This document shows positions 12,153-25,738 of a stretch of 64,000 nt of DNA, one piece after another. The notes below the pieces were generated by a model that had not been told where the DNA came from, ran no database searches, and saw only the letters and a list, made by a program, of their open reading frames with translations. A program made the translations under genes and the position numbers. The DNA comes from Limnomonas spitsbergensis (taxonomy: Eukaryota > Chlorophyta > Chlorophyceae > Chlamydomonadales), in contig JAYJMM010000116.1 of NCBI GenBank assembly GCA_037349105.1, forward strand, positions 5,952,001 through 6,016,000, written 5' to 3'. Numbering within the stretch: position 1 is the stretch's first letter; every line of letters starts with the position of its first letter.

Positions 12153-15100
12153 CTAGTGTGAAGAGGGCGCCAAGTGTGTAGCAGCATCTTTGCTTGCCAA
12201 AACACCACACTGATGCAGCTCTCTTGCCACCACCCACTGCACACACAGCTGCACCTGCACCTGCAGTGCACCCTCGCTGTCATCCTCATCTGAATCCGGC
12301 CCATCCCCATCATCGTCCTCCTCCCTCTCTGTCGCCGCGTGGTGAGCAGAGGGAGGCCCAGACAGATCCCGGATAGACACGGAGAGGTAGGCACACGCAA
12401 GCTGCAACCGAGGGAGAGTGCGAGGGAGAGCTACGACTGCTGCTGTTGCTGTGTCTGTGGTTGACGACAGTGGCATGCTCTCATCCACCAGCTGCTCCAA
12501 GTCCCGGAGGAGAAGCTCTGCGTCTGCAGTAGGTGCGCCTCCAGTTTGATATCCAGCCGCCCTTGCTTCCTCCGGATGGGGCGGTGCCTGGCCTTGCCGG
12601 CGAAGGAGAGAGGATAGGAATGCATGCCGAGAGCGTCCGAACATGGAATTGAGCTCACGCCGCAGCTGATCCTTCTGCTCGGACATCTGGGGCAGGCCAG
12701 GAATGCAGCGATGGTGATGATAGAAACATTGTATATAAAATTTAGGGGATACCTGCATTTGATTTAAAGGACGCACTGGAACTGAAGTGATAAGCATGCC
12801 ATGCGCACTTCTGTGATGGCCCAAACACATGAGGTTAAAATTCCAGACGAGAAACATACTGATTCTGTTCAGTGGAAGCGATATGCAACATGAAGTATGT
12901 AGCAAGCAGTACATGGTGTGAGTCCCTCCATGAAGTACCTGACGCTTCTGGTTGCTACGCTGAAGCCGGGAGAGGCAGCAAGTGACCAGCTCGCCTGTAA
13001 GGCAGCAGGTCTGAAACTCGGCACACCAAATACACAAGTTTGTCAAGATCAAGCCGTTGGGGTACCTCCACCCTTCATGTCTGATGGACCTACAACCCAT
13101 ATCCGTCAACCAACAAGGGACGCTCTGCTTCCAACCTGCTCTGCATTATTTGGTATGCTCTAGGCGCAGTGCTCGGTCCTAGCATCAAATTAGATTTCCC
13201 ACGGCCACCTACCAACGTTATCCACGTGCCAGCGGTTCATGAGGGCAAGGACCTCGTGCTCCATCAGCTTAGCTGCCTCCTCAGCCTCCTCCATGCAAGC
13301 CGCCCAGCCTGTCAGGGACTGGCCCCAGGCTACCAGACGCCCGAGCCCCGCTGCCACGGCTTGGCAGCTGGCAGTGCCCGGGGCGGCGGCTCTCCCCTGA
13401 TCGCTCCATTGTGACTCCTGGAGCATGTTGCTGACCGGGTGCTGCAGTACTCGATCATACATACGGCCAAGAATCTTGGTGGAAAGGTACGAGTCACCAC
13501 CCCGCTCCATCCAGTGGGGGAACTCGTCAGGATTCTGCATATCAGGTGAGTATAAAAGCAGGCCCATTTTATTTTAGGGGAGGTCGAACTGGGGAAAAAG
13601 GAGACAACAGAAATGTGTTTGAAGCTGCCATTACGGGGCAGTCTATGCTAGTGTGATGCAGGAGCAGCGCAGCAAGGGAACAGGTCTTGGTTGTCAAAGG
13701 CTACCCTCGTCTGAAACATGGCTGGGGAAGAAGCGTCCAGCTTTTGAACAACATCAACGACAAAAGCTACCAATACTCATACCAGGTCCTTGATGCTTGC
13801 ATATTCAGCTGGAACACCTGTCTTCGCAAAGTCAACTGCAGTAGAGTGTGCCATCGCCAGCTGCTCACACTCTGGGCAATCAACCCCCTGGAGGAAGTTT
13901 AAAAATCTGATGTCAGAAACAAAGGCCACTTTCCGTGGGTACGGAAGGAAACAATGCGTTGATTCAGTCCGGTACTATCACTGTCATATTTTGACAGGTA
14001 AGGGTAGTCAGTGTTTTCCTGCCTGCATGACAAGGTAGCAAAATCCAATAGAAGCAGATTCATGACAACTTTCCTTTGCAGATTACGTGCATAGCAAAAT
14101 TGGCATGAATTTATTATTGATCATGGGAAAGTGAGATATATATCTCCCTGGGCCTGTACATGGACGTCTAGGTGACAGATCTTGTGAGTACAAACTGGGA
14201 CAGTAAGCCCTCTTGAAACACGAGAGAGGGAAGGCGTGGGCGTGGGCAATTTTACACATTTTGTAATAAACCTAAGCTCCGCAAGTTCAGCACAGCAGTG
14301 ACTCAAGGCTGGAAAGAGGCCTTGTGCAAAATATTGGATGTCTATGGTTTGTTTTCCCATTTCATGATGTGCTAGCGCTTTCTCGTAGAACACTGATGTC
14401 CCAGCACACTTTTCATGAGATTTCTATCACTACTTGTGCTGTAAAGAGAAGTGGTGAAGTTCAAATATACGCTCATCACCCCCACCTTCTTGTCTGCATG
14501 TGCGATCAGCCAGGTAGAGATCTGACCTAGGTTGTCGTTCTTGATGTGGTTAACAAAGTGGTCGACAATGTGTGGCACAGTCACAGAAGATACCTGAGGT
14601 GGCAAGGAAAGAAACATTCCTTTTGGATATGACCTGGATCTGACATCACCCCAACACAGTCACTGACAAGACATGAACGATGTCATTTCGATTCTGAGTA
14701 TACCCATTTGTAGTCCAAGGATCTAGATGTAATCTAGATATGCCTTGCAGACTGGTTTAAATATTTGGGACAGACAGATTTTATTGAGCAATGACCACGC
14801 ACAGCTGTTATAAACAGGCCTACATCTTTTTGCAGCCAGGTTCTGAAAGGAAATACAACCCTCTGACTACACAAATCTGCCCTGCTGGTTACCATGACTC
14901 ACAGCTGGAGGGGATGTCGACGCCGTGTACTGCATGGGGTCGGCGTTCCTCCTTGAAGGCCATACCAGGTCCGGGTCCCAGATCACCTGGAACAAGTCCC
15001 CATCCTACAAGATGGATATAGGTGAAGCGACCCTGGGCTTGCAGACACACAGAAATCTAAAAATCACCGCAAACACGCACCAGATCCGAGCCTGACAACA

Positions 15101-18100
15101 TGTTGGGGAGTGGCCTGCTGCCCTTCTGGCTGAAGACCACAACGTTCACATAGGCATCGCGCAGCCTTGCATCATCAACAGCCTGAAACCAGAGAGGCAA
15201 AAGAGATTATGAGAGAGACGCGCAATCAAAGATTTTACGACTGCATGCTGGTCTTGCTTGTTTTGCTGATATTTGGATTTGTCTGACTTCACCGCCTACA
15301 CCATTTACCTGATGCTCGCTGCTTGAAGTTGGCTCGCGAGGACTCAAAAGTCCAGACCTCACCGGAAGGGGCAAATTTATTTCATACTTCATCAGCATTA
15401 TTATATCTTGGATATCGATACAGATATAATCAGTATTTCTGGAACCTGGGGGCATGGGTTGAGAGGGCCTCCTATTTACTACAAATTGTGCTGTCCTGTT
15501 TTCTACAGCATCTCTCACCTCCACCAGTCGCACATCTCCCCTGTGGGCCACCGGGTTTTTTGCGATGACCACGGTCCCTGTGATAGTGCGCCGGACTGCC
15601 GGGACAGAGGGATCCAACAGCTTGGTTGTCTGTTGATGAGGGGCAGCAGATACAGGCTTAAAAACCCAATAATCTATGAAGACGAGCACAGATGTGGGGC
15701 ACAATACACACAGCCCTGAGGTCTAGCAGGGAGGGGGGGACAATCAGACAGTACCCAGGGCATTTTATCACCTGGAGGAAGATCTGCCCCTCCTCGAGGA
15801 TTCCATACTCGTCCAGCACACCCATCAGCGTGACACCTTCCGCCACCAGCAGACGCGCCTTCTGCCTCAGATCTGTCACCTGCGGATGGGATGGCATTGT
15901 GAATTTCAATCTAGGCCTTTTACAAAGCTGCCATTTGTTCAGCCATTCAATGGTATATTCACCTTGTTCCTAATTTTCCGGGTCAGAAATAACATTTGTC
16001 CATACAATACTGAAATACATCACTAGTGAGAGTCTGGTGAGTCCAACCAGGGGATCCGACACAACTGGCTTTGAAGACCTGAAGACTTGAGCAAAATATA
16101 CTAAAAAACAATTCAGTATCCTTGTGCATTTTCATTTTAAGTCCACTTGGTGTGGAGAGCACGTGGAAAATGCGAAGTGTCAGGAAATCAAAAATGCCAA
16201 TTTTTCAGCCACTCGATGGAGCCCCGACTTGCCTGCCACTTTGCCACAGCCCGGAGGGAGCTGGCCATGAGGGGGTCGAACGGCAAGCCCAGCTTCACGG
16301 CTACTGTCAGCATGTGCAGCATGCAGCTGTGACTCCCGCACTCCACCCCCCCGATGTTTGGGAGCATGCTCAATGCAGCGCTTGGGCTACAACACACTCA
16401 AGTAGGGATGCAATCAGTCAAAAATACAGGTATCCAGATTCCTTTTTGATGTGGAAAGACCTACTGGTACTTTTACGTGTATGTGTGTTTCTGTACTTCA
16501 CTCAAGTTTATTATACAAAGTCCACATTGAGCGTAAATGTCCAGTTTGCAAATCAAGTGCTCGGAAATTGCCGGGCATGACAACCTTTGGAACAATTCAA
16601 ATTGAACTTAAGTCAATCAAGTGTGCATTAGTAATGACAGGAAATGAATCCAGCGTCCTCAAGCTTGCAAGTTTGTAAATGCCTAGCAGAGAGGCCTAGG
16701 CCTCTCTCACAGGCCTTCTGAAAATAACACTCTACCCATAGGGCGTTTGAGTCTTCAGTGGAGGGCAGTGTAAGACACGGCCTCCTCAGTCCTCACCTCT
16801 CACACATGCATGCCAGGGAGTTGAGGTTCACCTCCAGCTTGCACAGAAGGGTCTGAGAGCAGGTGCATCACAGGCAGGTTTCAAAACTCTTAGATTTGAG
16901 GCTCCTTAGTGGGTGCTGTCCTCACCCTTCTCATGCCATTAATATATCGTGGGCTTGTTTGGCATATCCTGGAAGGCATTCAGGCGTTTTGAACAAATGG
17001 GCTAGAGACACAGAATCGCAGTGGAGTAACTCTGCCCAGGGGCAGGGCATGGCCCTTTGGGTGGAATGCCCAGTGGTTCCCGCAGGATTCAGAGGAACAA
17101 TGATGGGCTTGATTGCAGCAAGCAAATAAAGATGCCAGCCCAAATCAAATTCAAACAAAGTTTATGCTTGAACTCTTCATCCAGCAGTTTACAATTAAAC
17201 CTGAGCAGTGAGTACCATTACAAAAGTCTATATCCACCAGAGATCTCTGATATCCCCCCTGATTTTCCTCTGCACGCACCTCTGGGGTCACGCCATGGTA
17301 GTCTAGCATGAGGATGATTGGGCGGTTCAGGTAGGCTGGGATCCAAGCCGCTACAGTACAGACCTGCAGCGCTTGCACAAGTGCATTCATTCAGACAGCA
17401 GCTGGGCTATCTTATTAAGCCTGATCCAAACAGCCTGCGGGCCTTGCTTGCGGTGAGGCTGTCACTACCGGAGAAGTGGGAAAGGAAGCCCTCTGTTCCA
17501 AGCCCAGATTGCCTAGGGACCGTAAATTCTGACGCACAGGGCAGATGCACCTTGAATAGCTTCTGACATCCATTTACATTGAGGATCAGTTTGAATTTGT
17601 ATCAATGAATTCATGAAAAATATCCACAGCGCAATCCTGATATTCCGCTACAATCCAAGCCTCTTTTCAAACCCCAGAGACCAGCTTTCTCCAATGCTCA
17701 CCTCAAGACGAGCATGGGGGCTCATGAACTTGGTCATGCTTGGCCTGAGGTTGATCTGTTGTCCAGATAGTTCTGGAAGCACCGACAGCACGCCCTTGCT
17801 GCCTCCAATGCGGACCTGACAAGAAATGCAGACACACCATTGGCCTTGGGCTGAGTATGCCCAGCATGATGGATGAAAGCGACTGCTTCCCCTGGAGCTG
17901 CGAAGTGTCAACTGCCCAACATGCTTTCATGTGCTTACATCAGGACACTGGGCGCCAAGCACATGTAGGCGCCCAAGCACATGTAGGCGCTAATCTGACA
18001 AAAATATGAAACGTGCTGAAAAGTGTGCTCCGCTTTGAAGTATGCACAAGAAATTGTGACTAGATATTACAATCATGCCACTACTGCACTTTGAATCTGA

Positions 18101-21100
18101 ACCTGCTGCCTGTACCTGCACTGCGCTGATGTTGTTGTAGCTGCTGACGAAGGGGACCTTTGCCAGCATCTCCCTCATGAGCAGGGGGGAGATGCGACCC
18201 ACGCCATCGCTGAAGCAGAAGCCGTTGCGCTCCACATCGGAAATGGGAACCTACACCAATGAAGAGGTCGTGCTCAAGGCACAGTACGTAAGCTTGATGC
18301 TCCATCACCGAAATTAATGTGGCCAGTGAAGTTTACACTTATGAGCTTTATTACCTTGCTACCAATGCCTCAAAGCTGGAATATCTCTAAAGAACGGGCA
18401 TATAGGCTTCAGGCCCTGCCCGCATGCTGTGTTGAATTGGTCAACGTTCATGGCATGAATCATCCTCTGGTCTTACAGGCTTGCTGCATGAACCCAGCCG
18501 GGTGACCAAGTAGTCAGCACATTATATCCTGGAGGATGTGATGCGATTCCTCTGAATGATGTCATGAGATATAAACCAATGATGTGCTTAACTGCACGGA
18601 CTTGCCATGTTTGATCTGCTGCGTGCATAGCAGCTAGCCTGGGCAATTGAGTAATAGGACTCACCTCCTCATGCCGCTGGATCTGCACCGTTTGAACAGT
18701 GGCAGAGAAGCACTGCCCCAGGCGAGCGGCGCACTTGGCAGGCACCTGCAAGCAAGGTAATCCATGCTAAAACCAGGGGCTGACTAGGGTATAATGTTAA
18801 TGATTGCACTGACTAGCACTTGAGGCAACAGCTTTGGGGTAAATTTGAAGCGTTGATGTTGTGGGACTATTAATTACCAAAAGCTGCAACGAAAGGGCAA
18901 ATATGCGCATTGGCTTAGGGCTAATGAACGGCAAATGTTTGAAGATGACCAATCTCAGACATTTGATTGACATATCACTGCTTCTCATTACCAGGCAGCG
19001 CATGTAGACGTTATGGTAGTACAGCATCATTCCATTAAGCTACCATTTGTTGGGATATAATGCATGCCTCACCCTGATGGTGGTGAGGGCATCACCCATC
19101 CACATCCTCAATTCATCAGCTAGTGCGGTGGCACCCTGCGCCCCGTTCTGGCCCATCCTTGGATTGGCCACAAACCAGCACGACCAGGCCTGTAGAGCAT
19201 AGGGGCCAGGGGATGGGGGGTGAGTTCTCAGAGTCAGGTCTACTGGTGGGCAGCAGATCTGGGCAGTTTTATTCAAGGATTAATCGCACTTGCTGTAAGT
19301 ATTATTTTAAATGTTCTTCAGCAGTCAGTGATCTCATTACAAAAGAAACGTATGCTCGTGCACACCTCCCGCCTGTGATGGACTTCAGGCCTCTGATTGA
19401 TTTTCTCTGATTTTGACCCCTGTCTGGCCCACAAACAGGAGGTGCAATGTGAGGTGCAATGTGAATCACGCACATACATTAGGAGGGCGTGCCACCAGAC
19501 AGGCACCCCTGTGCTGATGCAAACTACACATTGTTTGGGGATCCCTGACAGCATAATATTCCCACCTTCAGCTGGCTGGAGGCGTAGGCGAGGAACACAA
19601 AGTGGCGCCCATTGACGGAGATTCCTGGGAGATGGGAACGGAACCAGCAGCTAGAGGTTGGCAGCACCATATTTGGAATCCAACAGCCTCAGGTATCCAG
19701 CACAAAGACCACTGATCACATCAGAAATAGAAATCCATTTTCCCCCTGGGCATAGGATGTTAAAGGTCGGGTGCAATAAGTGAGGCGAGGAGCGCAAGAG
19801 ACCCAATTCAGCGTCACCCATGCCTGTCCTTGGCACCGTAACACTTAGAAGCTGATGATGCAGCCCTGTACCCAGACACCACCGTCTCTGCTGACCTTCC
19901 AGCATCAGCTTCTTGATCCTCTCATAAAACCCTTCGATGTCCTCATCCCCGTGTCCGTACAAGCGGTCTCGGCCCTCGTCGCCGAAGCTCACACGCATGA
20001 AGTGGGACTTGGTGATGCGAAGGCCACGCAGAGCAGCAGGGTCACCGGCTCGAGCCCTGCATTGCAGTGCCACAGCTTCTCAGGTATGAAAAGCAAGATG
20101 CGGGTTTGCTTAGACTTCTAAGTGCATCATATAGTCTACGACAGCTGGGAGGGGCCAGCTCTCAAAGTCCAGCTTGTCAGTTGTCAGTAGCATGAAGGGC
20201 TTGGATCCAGATTTCAGATTCCAAATAGAGTTTCGAGTTTTCCTCCAACCTGGGTTTTCATTTCAGTCTGCCCGGTTTTACCTCGATATCTGGACCTCCG
20301 AGAAATCACAATGCCTGCTGAGCTGAATTCAAGGATAGAGTCATACAAATATCCGCTCTAACAGATGATGCCCAAAGGTCCATCAAATCATCGAGCCATA
20401 CATTTTTGGTCGACGCAGATCCAGGACAGGAACATCCCTCTCACGCTTTGTTAATCCCCATCAGCTTTTTGCGTCCACTCACCCTGATGCAGCGTCCGGC
20501 TCATCGCTGAAGTGGCGCACCACCCTATTACCCATCTCCTGCTCGGGACGCAGGAACAGCAGGCGGCTCGGGGTGACATGGACACGCAGAACCTGCAGGA
20601 AAGGGCACCAGAAGGGCACATGATCACGTTTCAGAATATTGAGTAGAGCACAGGTCCATGTCGCAGATTCCAGTTGCCTAGCTATCCAGCATGTGAACAT
20701 TGCCAAGTCCATGAGGGCACCAACAGATGGCGAGTGGGCGGCCCTGTGTGCATGCCACGAACAACATCGGCTTCGTCATCATAGCCATTAGCCAAGGCAT
20801 GTGCATGAGGGGGACGCATGTTTTCTGCACATTTCCTCCCATAGCTCTTTGCGGCTATAAGCTTCTTGATGACTGCTGGACAAAGCTGCAAAGTGGTGGT
20901 GGTACGGTATGCCACCACAAAAAGGAAGTAATAAACTCATAAGCAGCTCATGAGCTGCCTGCCCCCACACTCACACTTCAAAGCATTGTGCCTCCTTTCA
21001 CATTCTTTGTTTGCTTTCGCCTCTTACCTGTGTCCTTGTCCTCATGCACCTCACCTCCTCGGTATACCCTGCACCCGCCGCCGGCCCCTCCCTCAGCGCA

Positions 21101-24100
21101 TCCTGTAAGGCACTGGCAGCATTAGGAAGCCTTGCATGGCTGGTGGCCAAAGCGGCCAGGGCGGCACAGGCCGCTCCCGGACGCGCCAGATGCAGAGGGT
21201 AAACGAACTCAGGGTGAGAGACCTGCCACTTAGTAGCCGCACCGCTGGTCAGCAATACCAGCACCTACACAGCATATGTAGCAAAGAGGGGGGCTTTTAT
21301 GTTATATCCAGCACTCGGTTGTTGAATCCATATACCGGTGGAGTTTTCTCACATTTGCAACATGTAAACGATTTTAAGTTACATAAGCTTTGGTTATCAA
21401 TGTATTTGCACAAAATCCCTGAGGATCTTTGCTACAACTCTGGGGCCCCAGCGCCCCCTGTTGCAGGGTGTTGAAGCCACGTGCGGAAGGTAGGCAGTAC
21501 AGCTTAGACCCTAAACACTGATCTACAAACGTGAGCCCCGACAAAAGCTCTTTAAAAAGCAGCTTGGACTCACACGGTAGCCGACTTCAAAGGGCAGAGA
21601 GCTGATCCACTGCCTCAGGTTGCATTGGCCGTTCACAGCCTCCCACTGCTGCCTGGACTTGACCGCTCGTACACCGCCCACAGCTCTATTCCGTCCAGCC
21701 ACGCGCAGAAGCTTGAAATCACGCAGCTTTTTCCCGATGGCAGACCTAGGATTAGCCAGGCCTGTGGGGGAGAGGACAGACGCATTGGAAGGTGAGGGAG
21801 GAGCAAGTTCTGCCCCTAGCACCCCTGTGTTCTGCAGCTCATGTCCCACTCAGCGTCTGACATCTTCTCACCAGCCACTGAGGTTGTGTCCAGTATCATT
21901 CTGTACGAGAGGCTATGGCCCAGCAGGTGGCTGCCAATGTAAGTCGCCTCATCCAGCATCTCCTGGGGCAACCCCTGGCCAGTGATGGTGGACGCTCCAT
22001 TGCAGACCAGCTTGACCTTATCGTCCCCAGAGATGCTGAAAATATCTTGCTGCTCTTCGAGTATCTGGGTGCAGATTCCATGAAAACAAGGGGGTTGAGG
22101 GGATTCCTGTGCTCAAGTTCGTATTAGAAGTTTGGAGTATTGCGGATATTCAGGCTTGAAGAGGAGTGAATCTTGTTAAAGCATAATGTTTCCCCTCCCC
22201 AATGTACCTTCAAGAGTGGCCGGCTGACTTATGAATCATGATGCAAGAGAGGAGCTTCAGATGCACTATAATATCACTTTCGATGGAAAACAGGAACCCA
22301 TGCAAAAGCTGATCAGTCGCTGCATTGACAGCCCATGGGTGACATCAATCAGGATGCATCAACAGTAAATACCTTGACAGGCTGTCGTGCCGTGAAGCTG
22401 AGGCTGCCTGGTGAGCCTGCCCGCTCCTCCAGCTGCATACCTCGCCGCAGGTGGCGGAAAGGTAGACAAAGGTGGAACACCAACATACTGCCGAACATGT
22501 CTTGAAGGCTGGATGCACCTGGTCATGATTTGTGAGAGGGGTAGTAAAGGGAGCAGAGGTGGGATTTAAAAACGCAGATGGGAGTCGAGTGTCTGATTTT
22601 GAAATGAGTGGTCAGCTTCGCTCCCATAGGTAGTAAGCGGTAGAGACGAGGCGGAACCTGGGCGGGGCAGTGGTAATGCTCCGTACAAGAAGCACTGGAT
22701 GTCACGTTGAGTGGAGGAACAGAGGACCGGTGCAGGCAGCCTCAGCCTGGAGCAGGGGGTCCAGGGCTACTCACTGGTTGCCTCAGTGGACGAGAAAAGT
22801 GGTCCTGGTACCGCAATGTCCAGGCATCGTTGCTGCAAGTTGACTGTCACCTACAGGTTGCATGCATGAACAAGAATCCAGTCAAATCACATCAAAATAA
22901 TATCAATGAGAGCTCAAGGCAGGGTGAGGCAGTGGCTATGTTTCAGTGTTTGAATTGTGCACATCATCGCTATGTGCGCATCATCGTTAAATGCGCCGCA
23001 CATTTGAAAATACAGGAACCTGGAGCAAGACCAAGGGATGTTATAGCAGCTCGTGATGTATTTGTACTGTGCTAACTAGGGAAGCAGGTATCAGCACCTC
23101 TCAGCCCCTAGCATTGTTGCTCCCTCCAATGCTCTAACCGCGTATGGACTCAAGCATTTTCACAAAAAACCCTCTACATGTTCATCATTCAACAGCTACC
23201 CTCCCACTCTGGTGCAACTTCCTTATGCTCATGGTGGGGTCTACTTTCAAAACCAGGTTCCATATCAAATGCTATATCAGCTTATGCACATGTACCTGCA
23301 TGCTAGGCTCCACCCGCCCGCAGTACCCTCTAACACTGTGATGTCATGCACTACATCCACTACAGGGCCTCACATGACAGCTCTTCTGCACGTCCAGCTC
23401 GTAGACCAGTGTGGTCCCATCATGGCCCAGACTGCCGATCTGAAGACTCACAGCCGTCCACGAGGGGTTGTCACTCTGGCCATCCCGATGCAAGCGTCCA
23501 CGCCGCGGCATGACCCTCTGGCACCTGATCACAGACACATAATTTCCGACCTCAGCTCCTCACAACATGGCATCCTGTGGTTTCATGACACCCATCAGGC
23601 CATCACTGAATACATGAACTGCGCGCCTCTGAACACATAGCCCTCAATGGAGGACGGATGAAGAGCCATGCAGAGCATGCAAAGCATTTGACAGGTGCTT
23701 AACCAATCGTTATATAAACCATATATGCTGGTGCTGAAAACCATTTTAGCACAAAATAAAATAGGACAGCGAGGGAGCAACAGGCCTATCAACTATCACT
23801 CCCATCGAAGGGAATGGCATTACACACAGATTCCTGGCCTCCTCCAATAATCATCAGGCTGGTGGCCTTTCCTGGCCTTTAAGATAATGTAACAATATAA
23901 AAACACTGTCTTCATTACGTGAGTAGCAGGAACGTTAGCTGGCCAGCACCACTGATTGTGTGGCCACTCCAAGACTGATCTAAATATTTGCTCCCTTGCA
24001 CTTAGAGGGCACCCTGGATGGTGGCACCCTATGTAACAACGATTATTGACACAAGCACATCAACGCAGTGGTGTTACCTGACATGGCTGACACGACCACC

Positions 24101-25738
24101 TCGTTGCCGGAGGTGCCCAATGCTGTCTGCTATCAGCCATCTCTCCTGCAGAGTCAGGCAGGGCACATCAGTCAGCAGACAGCTGGGGATACAATCAACT
24201 ATTGTTTTGCAGTGTATCTCCAAGGAACAGCCGGTCATGATATTTCAACTTATTTTACTACAGAAGTAGACAGAATGAAGAAGGGTGCGAGGTTTCCCGT
24301 TAAAAATGAGCTGTAGACGCTTAACACGCCCAGCCAGCAGGTCGTGTGCACCGTAAGCCTCTAAAAGTGCCGGAACAGTAGAAATCACACCTTAGCTGCC
24401 AAGCCTAAGACTGCAGCACACCAGAACAGCCCTCTTTGGTCAGCTTGCCCACATGCAGACTTTGCCTATCAACTCCATGCCTGCATGCTCAACGAAACAG
24501 CCTGGACGTCATTTCCTGGACTCCCTATATTTGTACGCATCAGCTGCAAAAAGGAAAACATCATACAATCGCACCTACGAACCCTGTAAATACCTCTCCC
24601 TACCAGTCTCCATAGTCCCTCCTACCAGTCTCTGTAGTCCCTGCCTGCTCGTCACTGGCGTTGTATCCACTAGCCTTGTCTGGCGCCACATCCTGTCAGC
24701 GTCACCCTTGTTGTTGAACTCAATCAGCGCAGACCCGCTCCGGTGGCCGTTTCTGGTCTGTCTGAACGTGAGACAAACACGCTGCACCGAGCCAAACAAC
24801 GCGAAAAAGGCAGACACCTGATAACAAGGACCGCAATAAATCAGCTCCAGTACAGATATGCATGACCAATTGGTCACATCACTCACATGCCTGCTCGAAT
24901 TCACGGTTGAAGGTTTCAGTGGTTTACTGACGCGCATGTCAAGACATAGATTTCAGAGTGCAGGTAACCAGTCAAAGACCCCAAATACACATCCAAAGCC
25001 CCTGGAAAATATTTCCATGGACAGATCTTTCCATTTAAATATCTACCTGTGCCTCAGTCTGGCTTGATCCGACACCATAGATTTGCACCTGACGGGAGAG
25101 GCGCTCCTTTTCTGTGGAAGGGCAGAGGCACAGCAGTGAGTCAGGAATCCAAATATAAGGTGATACGACCAACATGATGGTCGGATGCAGAAGAACAGGA
25201 TCCTGATGGCCCTTCAAAACATAATGCTTAGGGCAAAGCAGCAGAGTACATAACCATTTAGTCTACATGTGCCGAACAGAACACAACTCCTGGGTTCCCC
25301 TGTCCCCACTAAGCCCCTCCAATCCTGATGAGGATTGAGGTGGAGGCTTGGGTCACGTTCTGCAGCTGAATGGTTGGACATGCACAGGCAGCAGAGTCCG
25401 AGTTTAGCATAACTGTGCAAATGCTGTTCTCACTCCTGCCCAAGGTGGAAAACCCTGTGTTTTACGCTCCATGAGTGGCCAAGCGTCTTGGTCGTCACAT
25501 TGTGAACGTCAACCCAGGAACACAACCTCACCATCCTCATCTAGCAGGTGCTCCTGCTGCTGGGCAGCCCGGTCGTCTTGGCCCCAACCTGCAACACTGC
25601 GTCGCGCAGCTCGTTGAAGCTGATGTCGCTGGGCCATGGCTGGGGTGCCCTGGCTGATGAGGATGCTGCCTTTTTATCCTAGGTGCACGCGACTGCCATA
25701 TGGTGCGTGACTAGGCCTGACAGCTACGAGGTCAGAAC
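12153..25738 (-). CDS. RNA-dependent RNA polymerase, copy A (RDR family)
   Basis: Cellular RDR of the eukaryotic silencing type: copies single-stranded RNA into double-stranded RNA that Dicer can cut. Thirty exons are traced; from the first in-frame ATG (25637) they give about 1337 residues, slightly longer than plant RDRs. An RRM-like domain lies in exons 3-4 (RQVQIYGVG, then VSAFFALFGSV and GSALIEF). The RdRP domain starts at exon 12 (VTPSRL...NRVVRHF) and includes GISVNGRHFVFLAYASSQL, ARLGQCFS, SDGVGRIS, RIGGSKGVL, PAYLNRP, LMGVLDEYGILEEGQIF, VIAKNPVAHRGDVR, and the catalytic DLDGD formed by exons 24 and 25 (SGSDL | DGDLFQVIWDPDL). Downstream are STAVDFAKTG and ILGRMYD, then an acidic C-terminal exon unique to this pair. 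All catalytic aspartates are present and no exon is broken, so it looks functional. The true start may lie upstream. Confidence 0.93.
12153..25738 (-). other. Exon map of RDR-A
   Basis: Exons in transcription order: 25738-25689, 25649-25532, 25111-25047, 24817-24626, 24145-24078, 23524-23374, 22850-22775, 22518-22373, 22064-21872, 21761-21574, 21264-21055, 20592-20483, 20056-19896, 19624-19566, 19189-19073, 18745-18665, 18250-18116, 17815-17702, 17363-17280, 16852-16797, 16386-16233, 15879-15772, 15629-15519, 15182-15081, 15004-14903, 14593-14486, 13887-13783, 13534-13213, 12994-12939, 12686-12153. Phases agree throughout. The donor after exon 21 is GCAAGT (GC-AG intron). Uncertain points: the end of exon 4 (24626 or 24604), a possible extra exon near 24300-24375, and the 39-nt intron between exons 1 and 2. 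Confidence 0.75.

Noticed and set aside
12153..13109. Single long exon from 13109 to 12153
   Set aside because: The frame is open across an intron, but comparison with copy B and splice sites shows two exons (12994-12939 and 12686-12153) with non-conserved sequence between them.
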